64,000 nt of DNA from Amorphochlora amoebiformis (GCA_054601695.1 BAAHQB010000039.1:372001-436000); one strand, 5' to 3'; shown: positions 1 through 12,511, counted from the stretch's first letter. The notes: generated by a model not told the origin, from the letters alone. Program-made: numbers and translations.

Positions 1-25
1 ATATACATATATACATAACATACAG

Positions 26-719
26 TCTGGCCACGCATGGGAAGACATGGTTTCGATCGAGCACGACGATCCATCCCTCTCCAAGCCTCTCCACCTCCTC
101 TCGACCCAAGCTTGGGAGGCAAACAATCCTACTGCACGCATCACAGAGAGAGAGAGAGAGAGAGAGAGCCGGAACCAGAGAGAAGAGTGAGAGAGAGGGT
201 TTAGAGTGAGTTTAGAGGTAGGGTTAGGGTTAAGGTTAGGGTTAGGGTTAGGGTCAAAGAGGGAAGACACAAATAATCAAGGAAAAAGATTGACATAGGG
301 AGAATGACAGAGAAACAGTGAGAGGTCTACCCACTAACCCCAATGCCAACCAGGTCCTTTCCCGCCACTACCCGGGGATCCCCCGCAGGGTCTTTCAAGG
401 GGTTTTAGCAGCGATTCACGAGAAACGGCAAGAAAATAGAGAGCAAAAAAAAGAAGATATGATACTGAATAAAACCCTAATCCTAACCCTTTAATCTTAA
501 CCCTAACCCTAGCCCTAACCCTAATCCTTACCCTAAGACCCTGAACGTTAGAATGCTTCCAGCGATAAATTAATAATTTCTAAAATTAAAAAATAGGATG
601 CAAATCGACTCGGGGACGGTTCCGAGCTTGCTCGAGCGGTACATTACACATCTTGCCGAAATAATTACGCCTCCAACGAATCACCATGTTGATACTTCAA
701 GTCTTCGGTCCGTATTATA

Positions 720-753
<34 letters not shown>

Positions 754-1052
754 CTAATGTATATTGTATATATATATATACATATTAATATATGTATGCA
801 TGCATATATATTTATATATATATATATATATACACACACACATATATATATATATATACTATATACATATACATACATATATATATATATATGAATATGT
901 ATACATATACATACATATATATATACATATATAACCTACAACATATATATACAATACCTACGTACATACATTACAATAATATCCTTCCTATCCCCCAGCG
1001 CATGCGTTCGTTCGTTTCAAACCGCGCTACGTGGGGGGACTGTATCTCCTGA
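26..1052 (+). CDS. 3' end of an unrecognised spliced gene (partial)
   Basis: Three candidate exons read in compatible phases: 26 to about 186, 597-711 and 999-1052 (TGA at 1050-1052). Seen: an acceptor CAG before 26; a frame beginning [15 protein letters not shown] that runs into an in-frame AG repeat and meets a GT at 187 in phase 2; a TAG acceptor before 597 with a frame reading [20 protein letters not shown] and a donor after 711; a CCCCCAG acceptor before 999 followed by [17 protein letters not shown] and a stop. The composition contrasts sharply with the AT-rich flanks. I do not recognise the family. The first exon's 3' end, lying in the AG repeat, is the weakest point. The stretch 340-440 also reads open from a possible acceptor at 354, but I could not fit it by phase. 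The gene starts left of the window. Confidence 0.4.
219..256 (+). repeat. Interstitial telomere-like run, TTAGGG strand
   Basis: About six imperfect copies of the hexamer TTAGGG on the plus strand, in a purine-rich stretch. It lies in the presumed intron of the left-edge gene and faces a run of the complementary strand at 474-536. Confidence 0.85.
474..536 (+). repeat. Interstitial telomere-like run, CCCTAA strand
   Basis: About nine degenerate copies of CCCTAA. Together with 219-256 it gives a TTAGGG-to-CCCTAA facing arrangement separated by roughly 220 bp. Confidence 0.85.
715..955. repeat. AT dinucleotide arrays in an intron
   Basis: Nearly pure TA repeats broken by short ATAC/CACA variants. 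It fills the candidate intron 712-998. No coding signal: the open frames are I/Y-only repeat translations. Confidence 0.9.
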
Positions 1053-1107
1053 CATTTCATCGCTCGATGGTACCCCTCAACATAACCCAAATTCCACTGC
1101 TGGCCAT

Positions 1108-1184
1108 TGTCTCTCTTTCCCTCTCTCTCTCTCGCTCTTTTCTTCTCTTTCTCTCTCTCTCCTTCTCTTTTCTCTCTCTCTCTT

Positions 1185-1239
<55 letters not shown>

Positions 1240-1314
1240 CTTTCTCTCTCCTTCTCTTTCTCTCTCTCTCCTTCTCTTTCTCTCTCCTCTTGTGTTTCCG
1301 TCTCCCTCTCTCTT

Positions 1315-1348
<34 letters not shown>

Positions 1349-1435
1349 TTTCTCTCTCTCTTTCTCTCTCTTTCTCTCTTCTTCTCTTTCTCTCTCCCTC
1401 CTTCTCTTTCTCTCTCCTCTTGTGTTTCCGTCTCA

Positions 1436-1503
<68 letters not shown>

Positions 1504-1618
1504 TTCTCTTTCTCTCTCTTTCTCTCTCTCTCTCTCTTCTTCTCTTTCTCTCCTCTTTGTCTTTCTCTTTCTCTCTCTTCTTCTCTTCTCTCTCTCTTCT
1601 AATTCTCTCCTCTCTTCC

Positions 1619-1659
<41 letters not shown>

Positions 1660-1665
1660 TCCTCT
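1108..1665. repeat. Long polypyrimidine tract (TCTC/TTTC)
   Basis: About 560 bp of almost pure C/T on the plus strand. A higher-order unit is visible: the marker tgtgtttccg occurs at 1291 and again at 1421, a 130-bp period. Open frames here are S/L/F repeats on one strand and R/E/K on the other, expected from composition and not evidence of a gene. Confidence 0.9.
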
Positions 1666-1666
1666 G

Positions 1667-1713
<47 letters not shown>

Positions 1714-1845
1714 CATATATATATATATATATATATTTGTAAGCACACGTATTTTATAAAAATCCATATCATTTTTATATACCTAAAGATTTGGATCGAA
1801 AGCAATTGACGTCCTTGCTGCCCGACTTGCGTAATACATACAAGA

Positions 1846-1890
<45 letters not shown>

Positions 1891-1962
1891 CAGCGACTTC
1901 TTTAGTAGAAGTGTGTTTTCTTGTTTGTAGTGTAGACTCTTCACAACAAATATACATATATG

Positions 1963-1999
<37 letters not shown>

Positions 2000-2084
2000 T
2001 ATTACGTATCTATTTATTGATACATACATCATGCATGCACACACACACACACACACACCTATAAGCAAACACACACACACACAC

Positions 2085-2130
<46 letters not shown>

Positions 2131-2235
2131 CATGTATAAACGTACATATATATATATATATATACATAATATGCATGTAAAAACGATATATATATATATA
2201 TACATATATATACATACATATATACATAAACAATC
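1666..2235. repeat. AT arrays with CA tracts, no gene seen
   Basis: Successive (TA)n arrays with an ACAC tract near 2038-2086. A short ordinary stretch at 1740-1850 and 1885-1950 shows no convincing exon. Confidence 0.8.
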
Positions 2236-2480
2236 TACAGAGACGGAATTGGAGAATTTTGGAATGTTAGGGGCAGGGATTTATCCCCAGGTGTAAGCTC
2301 AACTTCCCCCCCTTTCTCTCCTTCCACGTGACTTCTCTGCGTGACCTGACAGTTGTGTATGTCACGTTTGAGTAATGATGAATTTTGGGTGAAATTGTGG
2401 GAAAACGGGCTAGAATGCGATTTGATTAGATTGTGTTTGTATCGTGGTAAGGGTGGGGATTTTTGTTTTTTGTATGTACA
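2236..2480. other. Single-copy stretch, nothing recognised
   Basis: About 240 bp of balanced composition between repeat blocks. It contains CACGTGACTTCTC and GCGTGACC segments that resemble the unit of the downstream 15-bp minisatellite. I found no splice-bounded exon or RNA gene in it. Confidence 0.5.
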
Positions 2481-2526
2481 TATAAGCATAAATTTGTATG
2501 TATATATATGTAGAGTATGCATACAT

Positions 2527-2569
<43 letters not shown>

Positions 2570-2580
2570 CACACACACAT

Positions 2581-2880
2581 ATGATCCCCTCAATAAGACC
2601 TCTCTATACGTGACTTCTCAATGTGACCCTTCTCAATATGATCCCTCTCTATGTGATCCCTCTCTATGTGATCTCTCTATATAATCCCTCTCTATGTGAT
2701 CCCTCTCTATATAATCCCTCTCTATGTGATCCCTCTCTATATGATCCCTCTCTATGTGATCCCTCTCTATGTGACTCCTCTCTATGTGATCCCTCTCTAT
2801 GTGATCCCTCTCTATGTGACTATGTGATCCCTCTCAATGTGATCCCTCTCTATGTGACTCCTCTCTATGTGAGACTTTTC
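2581..2880. repeat. 15-bp minisatellite (unit like ctctctatgtgatcc)
   Basis: Roughly 18-20 imperfect tandem copies; variants swap gtg/ata and tga/gat. Because 15 is a multiple of three, one plus-strand frame stays open as a PSLCD/PSLYD pentapeptide repeat, but it has no start context, splice site or homology to support translation. Confidence 0.9.
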
Positions 2881-3139
2881 TCTGTTCCTTTTAGCAATGT
2901 TAACGTAGTTCTAACCTTAACTAGCTGTCCCGGGTTCGGATCGATCGAAATGGTATTATTGTTGTATGTGTATTATATATATATATATATATATAGATAT
3001 ATTTATATGTATATTACATGTATGTCTGCACATCTATATGTATATATATATATATATATATGTATATGTATATACTGAAATGGTATTATTGTTGTATGTG
3101 TCTTATGTATGTGTATTATATGTATGTATGCACATCTAT

Positions 3140-3211
<72 letters not shown>

Positions 3212-3394
3212 TATAAATATTATATATATATATATATATAATATATATATATATATATAATGTTGTGTATATACATATATCTATACATATATATATATAT
3301 ACATATAGAGATGTTTTTTTGGGTAATGCATGTGCGTATGTGTACAATATATACATAATAGATATACATATATTTATATATATACATATACATA

Positions 3395-3426
<32 letters not shown>

Positions 3427-3600
3427 CATATATAATGTATATGTATGCAGATACATATATATATGTATGTGTATATATATATATATTTTACAATGTGTAC
3501 AAATGTACATTTATACATTTATTATATTTATTAATACATCAGAATTTTATAATTATTTTTACGTATATCTATATATATATATATTATATATTAAATATAT

Positions 3601-3637
<37 letters not shown>

Positions 3638-4085
3638 TGGTATGTTTTACGCAAATACGTGCGAACATATGCTACTTAACATATTTATACATATATATAT
3701 ATATAAATATATTTATATATGTGTATGTATACATATGTATGTATATATATATATATATACATACATAATTATCATATTTACATACATACCACCTTCCCTA
3801 TATCACAGCTAATTACCTGTCATATGTATATATCATTTACATATACACCATTTTCCACATATCCCAGCCAACTGCCAAGTATTGTACAACTATTACGATC
3901 CAACAGCGACAGTGGTAATATAACCCTAAACCAAAAAAGAAGGTATATGTACATACATACACATGTATACATATATATATATATACATATATATATATGT
4001 ACATATATATTTATATACATAAATATATACATTGAAGAGATTAGACAGAGAACAGACGGAAAAAGGACAAGGGAGAGAGAGATAA
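2881..4085. repeat. AT-rich block with a local direct repeat
   Basis: Mostly TA arrays. The 23-bp string beginning gaaatggtattattg occurs at 2947 and again at 3077, a small direct duplication flanked by AT arrays. The more complex part 3780-3950 shows no convincing exon. Confidence 0.75.
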
Positions 4086-4089
4086 GAGC

Positions 4090-4193
4090 CTTAACTCTAA
4101 CCCTAACCCTAATCCTTACCCTGATTCTAAGCCTAACACCAACCCTAACCCTAATTCTAACCCTAACCACCCTAACCCTAACCCTTACCCATC
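4090..4193 (+). repeat. Interstitial telomere-like run, CCCTAA strand
   Basis: About 100 bp of degenerate CCCTAA copies (several exact aaccctaaccctaa stretches), ending at the start of a polypurine block. Confidence 0.85.
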
Positions 4194-4198
4194 TACCA

Positions 4199-4560
4199 GA
4201 GAGATCGTGAGACATAGAGAGAGGAGAGAGATATATAAAAAGAGAAAAGAGAGAAAGAGAGGAGAGAGAGAGAGAGAAAGAGAGAAGAGAGAAAGAGAGA
4301 AGAGAAAAAGAGGGAAGAGAGAGAGAGAGAGAGAAGAGAGAAAGAGAGAAGAGAGAAAGAGAGGAGTATGGACAGAAATAGAATACGATCTAGAAAAAAA
4401 AAAAAAAAAAAAAGAGAGATACAGGAAAAGAGAGAGATACAGGAAAAGAGAGAGATACAGGAAAAGAGAGAGATACAGGAAAAGAGAGAGATACAGAGAG
4501 CGCCAGACAAAGAGAGAGAGAGAGAGAGAGCAAAGATATCAAAGAGAAAGAGAACACGCC
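4199..4560. repeat. Polypurine GA tract with an 18-bp tandem repeat
   Basis: GAGA-rich sequence with a run of about 20 A near 4394-4413. From about 4414 to 4500 an 18-bp unit (agagagatacaggaaaag) repeats five times; the marker gatac falls at 4418, 4436 and 4454. The resulting R/E/K frames are composition artefacts. Confidence 0.9.
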
Positions 4561-4672
4561 GATTTCAGAATCCTAACCCTCAAAACTAACCAGGTCGCCA
4601 CGCGGTTTATACGAGGGGGAGATGAGCTTATATTAGGCGATGGTGAACCACTTTTCGAAACGTTCAATACCG

Positions 4673-4780
4673 GGGAGAGAGGGGGGGGGGGTGGAGGGGG
4701 GGGGGGGGAGGGGGGGGGCGGTGGAGAGGGGGGGGGATGGAGAAGAAGGGGGGGGGAGGGGGTTGGAGGGGAGGGGTAGA
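4673..4780 (+). repeat. G-run block, potential G-quadruplex region
   Basis: About 105 bp with many runs of five or more G separated by single A, T or C. Any intramolecular quadruplex rule would be satisfied many times over on the plus strand. It ends in a GGGGTAG context with no gene adjacent. Confidence 0.9.
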
Positions 4781-4997
4781 TAGTGAAAATGCGAAAGGCG
4801 GGGGGAAAAAAGGGGAGAATGAGACTATGGGGGGCTATTCCATGTTACGCATGCATTTATGCACGTGTATGTGTTAATATATACGTATGTTACGTTTAAA
4901 ATGTAGATATATTTATATATATATATATATATGTGTGTGTATATACATGTGAATAGGTAGATTATGTAAAAATGTGTTTATGTGTAGCATGTTACAC

Positions 4998-5040
<43 letters not shown>

Positions 5041-5113
5041 CATACTTTTAAGCGGAAGATTCGGATGGTAACGAAGATGAAAACGTACACTCCACTACTG
5101 CTCAGGGTTAGGA

Positions 5114-5163
<50 letters not shown>

Positions 5164-5247
5164 ACATACCTAACATTCACATACATTAAATATACATAAT
5201 ATATACGAATATATAATATGTATATAAAATATATATATGTGTATATG

Positions 5248-5283
<36 letters not shown>

Positions 5284-5308
5284 GGTGTGTACGCGTAGTG
5301 TGCTGGGG

Positions 5309-5339
<31 letters not shown>

Positions 5340-5540
5340 CTGCATTAAATATACATTTATGTGCAAATTTAAAAATATTTAAGGGCACGAAAGTAAGAGG
5401 GCTCCAACTCGGCGTCGCTCTTCGGACGGTTGTTTAGTACACTAATGTGTATATAAATAATATGTATATATATATATATATGTATGCAATAATGCATATA
5501 TCTAGTATGTGTACACTAGATATATTTATATTTCATACAT
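4781..5540. repeat. AT arrays, no gene seen
   Basis: Several (TA)n arrays (about 5000-5034, 5118-5160, 5248-5278) separated by short unique pieces, including 5370-5440 of balanced composition. I saw no splice-bounded coding exon. Confidence 0.7.
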
Positions 5541-5940
5541 CACAGGATATCCTGAGCAAAAGGGAACAAAGCGCCAGAGGGCCTAGGCATCTACTGATCT
5601 AGACTAGTAGATGAGTTTATCTGGTAACTATAGTAAGCTGCTTTTACACTCTTATATCATAGTAATCTAGGTAATGATTACTTTTTACCTAGTTTACTGG
5701 TTCATTCGGACATCGCATCAAACTTAATGATGATTCTAGTCATTGTCTGGATTACTACTTAGCACTAGTCTAGCTAGAACTAGCTATTACTAACTTTATA
5801 GATATATATGTGCGAAGGATTATTACTAGTATTAACCCGATGATCTCGACTTGACACGATAATTAAAATTTTATTAAAATGATTTCATTAATCCAACTCT
5901 AGAACTGCAACTGCACTAGCTGCAGCCTGGGCAAGTATAG
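5541..5940. other. CTAG-rich spacer 3' of the NHL gene
   Basis: Free of long AT arrays but unusually rich in CTAG, ACTAG and CTAGT. It lies just past the stop codon of the minus-strand NHL gene, so it should hold that gene's 3' UTR. The same flavour recurs in the two convergent spacers at 18778-20059 and 42309-42930. Confidence 0.6.
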
Positions 5941-6441
5941 TTACAGCTCGATGGTGATCTTTCGAATACAGTGATTGACTAGATCTGTCACATACAAGTC
6001 ACCGTTTGGGGTCACAGCGACACTCCTTGGCCCGTTAAACTTGGCTTGATTTGACGGACCGTCCATGTAGCCGCCGTTGATCTTGCCTATGGATTCCTGG
6101 ATTGAAAGTATGAATATATGTACATGTGTAGAATAGTAGAGATTACACATTAAAACAATATATATATATATATATATATACATTTTTTAATATATTGATA
6201 GTGTATTGAAATATGCACATACGAAGAGCATATGTATATTTGTAAGTATGTATGGTTCTGCGCACCGATAGATCACCGGCCATCTTGAGGACCGTAGCAT
6301 CAGGGAGGACCTGTGTTTACATGATGTACTTTATAAATGTCAATGATTATGGATTTTGAGGCGTTACATGATGTAATATATATATATATATATATATACA
6401 TACACATATATATATGTACATACATACACATAAAATACACG

Positions 6442-6500
<59 letters not shown>

Positions 6501-6643
6501 ATAATATACATTATATATATATATATGTATATCACCTTTCTGATAAGATTGTTGTCGGTGTCGGCGATGTACATATTGTCGTCCTGCATATATTATATAT
6601 ATACATTTATATATATATATATATGTATATATATAAATATATA

Positions 6644-6694
<51 letters not shown>

Positions 6695-7339
6695 CACACA
6701 TGCATACACATTAACACACACACACACACACACATACAACACACACACATTATTTAAATTTCTTACACACATCTTGATACCGAGATAGTGTTTTAATGAG
6801 TGAGCGAGGGAAATAGAAAAACCTTATCAATATCGAACCCAAATGGATGATAGAACATTGCTTCCGTCCCAATTCCATCCTAGTTTGGTATTAACGTAAG
6901 AGTAGGATTGGGGTTAGGATTCAGATTAAGATTACGATTGTATTAGTATTTGTACCTGGGAACCTATTGAGTTATCCTGTCCAACGAACACACGGGACTG
7001 TATGTAGACATATATATATATATATATATATGTACATATATATATGTATATATATGTATATATATATATATATAAATATATGTACATATATATTTATATA
7101 TGTACATATATATTTATATATTTAGGTATATGCATGATAAAAATGTACATTATATATATATATATATATATATAATTGTTTATAAATACAATATAATTCA
7201 TTGCTATCATCTGTCCATCGGGTGATATTGAGAGGATATGTATATATATATATATGTATTATATATATATATATATATTTATTTATGTATAATATACGTA
7301 CGTATACACACAAATATATACTTACATATATATATATAT

Positions 7340-7422
<83 letters not shown>

Positions 7423-7556
7423 ACATACGAATATATAACATAAATCATACCTGTCCATCGGGTTCAATTACATTGAGAGTATGCCGCCCACAGTCCACAA
7501 AGAACACACGACCTGAAACATCATGTGCATATCTGTGTGTATATATACACATATAT

Positions 7557-7604
<48 letters not shown>

Positions 7605-7979
7605 AGTGCATAGTCCACAAAGAACACACAACCTAAGGCACGTAATGCATGCATATATATATATATATATATATATATTTAGATAATACACATATTTAAA
7701 ATACTTATTATAAAATTATATATATATATATATATATGTATATATTTATATAAAAATAGAATTTACATTTTGCATATTTCTAATACATTTTTACATACAT
7801 ATAAACAAATATATATATATATATATATTTAAATATATATATATATATATGATCACCTCTCGAATCCACTTGTATACCCTGGCCCAGTTGAGTCACGATA
7901 GGTTCGGGCTCCCCAGTTTCTGAAACATATATACATATACATATATATATGTATATATACATATATTTATACATGTATT

Positions 7980-8019
<40 letters not shown>

Positions 8020-8106
8020 TTATATATATATATATATATGTGAGGGTATATTTGTGTGAAGTACTCATATATGTGTTTAGGCTCTCTTCAATATGTATAT
8101 TTTCAT

Positions 8107-8138
<32 letters not shown>

Positions 8139-8208
8139 ATAATTACATTCTACGTTCAAAACTAATGTATACATACCACTTGCTTTTGTATTCCAACACA
8201 GATATATC

Positions 8209-8247
<39 letters not shown>

Positions 8248-8461
8248 TACATACACACATACATATATATACATATGCATATCATATATATATATACATA
8301 CATACATATACACACATATATTTATGTATACATGCATACATGCACATATATAATTCACATTTTTCCTCTGTTAAGATACCTCTCGCTTTTCTGTATTTCT
8401 CCATATCGAAGTCGTGAATCACCTCATCAAAACCCATCACCGTCGACGTCTCACCCTCTTT

Positions 8462-8505
<44 letters not shown>

Positions 8506-8775
8506 AAAAATATATATATATTCATATAATATAGATATATATTATATTTATAACAGATTACGTTATATGTATATAGATACAACATACCCTCGTCAACCCT
8601 CCGAATCATGTGATTTCGGACGTCTGTAACGTATACGTCACCCACTGGACCACAACCAACCTTTATATGTAAAGAAATATGCATTTATGTATCTCTCACA
8701 ATATATAATGTAATATACTGGATTGAATAGAAATGGACATGTAAAAACACTTATTTTATATACATACATACATAT

Positions 8776-8834
<59 letters not shown>

Positions 8835-8921
8835 TGTGTGTGTGTGTGTATTTAGACATACATACATATGCACATATGTATATATAATAATATAATAATA
8901 TAATAATATAATAATATAATA

Positions 8922-8959
<38 letters not shown>

Positions 8960-9275
8960 ATACACACATTTACACACCTACATACCTGTGTATGTGTATA
9001 TATATGTGTATATATACCTCTACAAACCTACATACCTGTGTACTAATAGAATCAATGTCAAACGTATTCTAAGTTCTAATTCAAACCAAACCTCTAACCC
9101 TAATAATGCTTCACCCCGTAGGGATATTTGAAGCGAGACCAGCGTGGAGGTCCGTCTACATATGCGTAGAGATCATGTTTGCCAGCGATCTGTAGTTTGT
9201 ATATATATATATATATGTATTATATGTATAAATAAATAAAATATATATATATATTATTAAGTGTATACATATACA

Positions 9276-9331
<56 letters not shown>

Positions 9332-9447
9332 CATGCATAACATATATGCCTTAATACATGTATGTGTACATACGCACATAAGAAATCCATATGTGAATAT
9401 CACAAAAACACACACACATATATATATACATATATTATATAATATAA

Positions 9448-9485
<38 letters not shown>

Positions 9486-10338
9486 CACATATATTAAAAT
9501 TATACACAAACACATAAATACACACAACCAGACAAATACACGAGACACAATATTCACACATATATAAAAATCGACCGTGGTGACTTCCATAGTAGTCGTA
9601 TCGATCTTGCGGATGGTATGCGCGTACGTGTCCGCTACATATATGTTTTCATCTGAATCCACGTCGATGTGTTGAGGCTGAATGTTGTGAATTTAGCCTT
9701 TATAGAATGTACATTACACATTATACATACTTTTTGTATGTATGGTGTATTTATTATTTGTATGTGTACTTCTATTATTATTCATATGTAGAATATAAAA
9801 ACTGTTTGATATGATATTAAAGTGTTCATCTTGCGCGTTCATGAATGCACAGTTTTGGACGTTTTTATGAAAAGGTACATGTTTTTCCTCTGAGCCATCA
9901 GATATGTAGAACATAAATATATGTGTAATTTCTACATATATATATATATATATATATGTTCTAAATATATCTAGATAATTGCATGTATACGTATATTATA
10001 GTATATCGCCAACATGAACCCGCGCTGCTACAGATTGAAAGCAATCGTGGTCACACGAAAAGGCGAAAATATATAAAATATTTTTCTCTCTGCACTTTGC
10101 GAATCGATGTACCCTACGGACGGTTGGGACAGCGCAGAATAAGTGCACGAAATAATAAAATAAGTGTACAAACGTATTATTCACGTATTCGCTATTTTAG
10201 ATATGTAAACAATACACACACGCACGCTCACATAATATGTATACATGTGTACATATTTATGTATAAAAGTTTGCACATGTACGTTTGTATATTATATATA
10301 TATATATATAAATATTATTACTATATGTATATATATAT

Positions 10339-10380
<42 letters not shown>

Positions 10381-10526
10381 GATACATATATAGTATTATA
10401 TACCCAAAAGAATTTAGCTAGGGATGCCGGGCCGTCGACACACTTGCTTAGATCCAGATCCCTACCTTCCCTTTTTATTTTAAATATTACTGTAAAAACA
10501 AAATATGTTATAACTAAATAAACATT

Positions 10527-10562
<36 letters not shown>

Positions 10563-11421
10563 TAGTATTGTAGATAAACATTAATATACCACACGATATT
10601 TATTTTCCTCTCTAAATATAAATAAATAATATATATATATATATATAATATCTTGCACATACATTTATCTATATACACACGCATATGAATTTTTACATAT
10701 GATGAATTATTATACAATATGTAGTACCCAGCCAGGGTGGTGACCTCCCCGTTTGGTGCGATCTTCCTTATACAGCTATTCCTCTGTATGATAACAGGCA
10801 AAGGAACACAATCAACATCAAACGAAAATTTCAGCAGTCAGGAGAACTATGGGATGTACGACAGACCTTTCCTAGTTTGGAATAAAAACATGAAAGGGTT
10901 GATACATCGAGACGTGAACCTCGAGAATCTAAAAAACAATCACTGACCGAATCCGCAACGTAAACGCTCCCTGAGGGTCCTGCTGCGATTCCAACCGGCT
11001 CATTGAATCTGGCAATGGTTCCTATACCATCTCGCCAACCGCGTCCCACCCCTTCTCTCCCGCTGCATGTCGTCACGTCCGCCGCTGATGCAACCGAAAA
11101 CGATATCAGTTCACATCTCGCGCTATTTTATTCGCCCGTAAACGTACCAGGAACTAATTCATGACGCGGAATAGGTGGATCGTCGACACCCCACTTCCAT
11201 TCTGAGTACTCGTCCTGAGCGGACGTGCGTCGGACCAGGCGTCGAGAGCTCAAGCGTTGATCTCCCCGCCTCACGGCGAATTTTCCCCTCAAAAATTCCG
11301 TTCGCGAGGCCGACGGCCCCTTGATGTTCCCTCTGAGCGCGAGGGGACCATATTCGGGTACCAGACGACTGAGAAGGCTGAGGAAACCCACCACGAATAG
11401 CAATGCACAGTTGCCCCGCAT
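5941..11421 (-). CDS. Secreted NHL-repeat beta-propeller protein
   Basis: Fifteen exons, all phase-compatible, giving about 441 residues: 11421-11148, 11084-10948, 10783-10728, 10461-10404, 9677-9576, 9189-9115, 8660-8588, 8457-8380, 7919-7857, 7512-7451, 6997-6956, 6879-6823, 6583-6536, 6310-6266, 6096-5941 (stop). The N-terminus ([20 protein letters not shown]) is a classic signal peptide, which is why I start at 11421 even though the frame stays open upstream to 11667. After a basic linker come NHL blades with the family pattern: [87 protein letters not shown] and a final [16 protein letters not shown]. Known of the family: propellers of this type bind proteins, glycans or RNA, or act as lyases. 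No catalytic motif is evident, so the function is open. Divergent to the GET3 gene. Intron 7450-7201 and intron 7856-7513 hold partial copies of the 7512-7451 exon. Confidence 0.85.
7200..7642 (-). repeat. Partial copies of NHL exon 7512-7451 in both flanking introns
   Basis: The exon's 3' edge (complement of ctgtccatcgggt at 7451) is repeated at about 7205-7232. Its 5' edge (complement of agtccacaaagaacacac at 7492) is repeated at about 7612-7632. Each copy is separated from the exon by (AT)n arrays. Confidence 0.8.
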
Positions 11422-11516
11422 GGTGGGTTGAACGGCCGATCGGCCGACGAAATCAAGAAATATTATTTCAAACCGCTTTTTTAATCGGCTCCGGATTCCA
11501 TCTAGATTCCGGAGAA
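11422..11516. promoter_or_regulatory. Short divergent promoter shared by the NHL and GET3-type genes
   Basis: Only 95 bp separate the two proposed start codons (11421 on the minus strand, 11517 on the plus strand). It is free of AT arrays, with a GGCCGATCGGCCGA palindromic stretch near 11434-11447. Transcription start sites are not visible from sequence and may lie inside the opposite transcript. Confidence 0.5.
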
Positions 11517-11989
11517 ATGGGTACCGCGCGCAGACGTCGGCCTCTATCCGGGCTCCTAGAGCCCTTATTTCTGACTGGAATTGCGATCTTCTTCCTAGTT
11601 TCCAACGGACCGATAGAAAACTATCTGAGGAGTGATATGGAAATGCGAAATAGTGTAGACCCTTCACCGAAATTCGGCCCGTTGGCCGATCGAGGAGCAG
11701 ATAGTTGCGCCGGCCGGAGATCCGCGGGCCTAATCCCAGGATCCCTGCGGGCCATACGGGCGGCGACGGGGGTCCGTGGACTCACTGGGGGTGGGGACAG
11801 CACCGGCGGCTCAGGGAGGCAGGTGATTGACTTGTCAGCTGGAGGGCTTCAGCGAGTGGTTGGGGACCGCATGCTCAACTTCATATTCGTCGGAGGAAAG
11901 GGAGGGGTGGGGAAGACTACGGTGTCGTCGGCTCTATCGATTCAGCGGGTTAATTCATATGTGTGAGAGTATGTAGGTGTATATATTTA

Positions 11990-12036
<47 letters not shown>

Positions 12037-12436
12037 AAGAGTATATGTGATACATTATATATGATGCAAATAACAATGTGCATCGAAATGTAATAGAAAT
12101 TTGTCCGTGTTTCAGGCGAAGACATGCGCGGAGGAAGGCTTGGGGGACGTCCTCCTGCTGTCTACGGATCCTGCGCATTCTTTGTCTGATGCATTCAAGA
12201 TGAACTTCACCGGGGAACCTACCAAAGTGCCTGGTGTTAAGGTGAATTCATTTTCTGCTCATCTACATGTATATTTATTAACGATGGTTATTTGGTGTGT
12301 GTGTATTATATGTGTATGTTTGTCATATAAATTTTACATTTATCTACTTTGTTTAGATCAATAAATACATATATTATAAAGGGACTCTGGGTAATGGAGA
12401 TTGACCCGGCTAAGACCATCGCCAAGGAGGTAACTA

Positions 12437-12498
<62 letters not shown>

Positions 12499-12511
12499 CA
12501 TATATATATAT

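Noticed and set aside
1031-1742. Ser/Leu-rich and Arg/Glu-rich frames over the CT/GA tract
   Set aside because: Pure low-complexity composition; the two strands give complementary artefact frames.
2930-2950. T-loop-like gggttcggatc
   Set aside because: No acceptor stem or other tRNA arms around it.
4207-4779. Plus-strand frame of about 190 codons rich in R/E/K then G
   Set aside because: It runs through a GA tract, an 18-bp repeat and a G-run block with no conserved domain.
8143-8210. Possible extra NHL exon reading [10 protein letters not shown]
   Set aside because: Including it breaks the reading phase between exons 8457-8380 and 7919-7857, which join perfectly without it.
9714-9914. Minus-strand frame with non-repeat composition ([20 protein letters not shown])
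   Set aside because: It lies in an NHL intron; flanking exons join in phase without it and no NHL signature is present. An alternative exon cannot be excluded.
9996-10184. Minus-strand frame reading through GYIDSQSAE, faintly NHL-like
   Set aside because: The needed blade segment is supplied by exon 10461-10404 ([13 protein letters not shown]), and this stretch has no phase-compatible splice sites.
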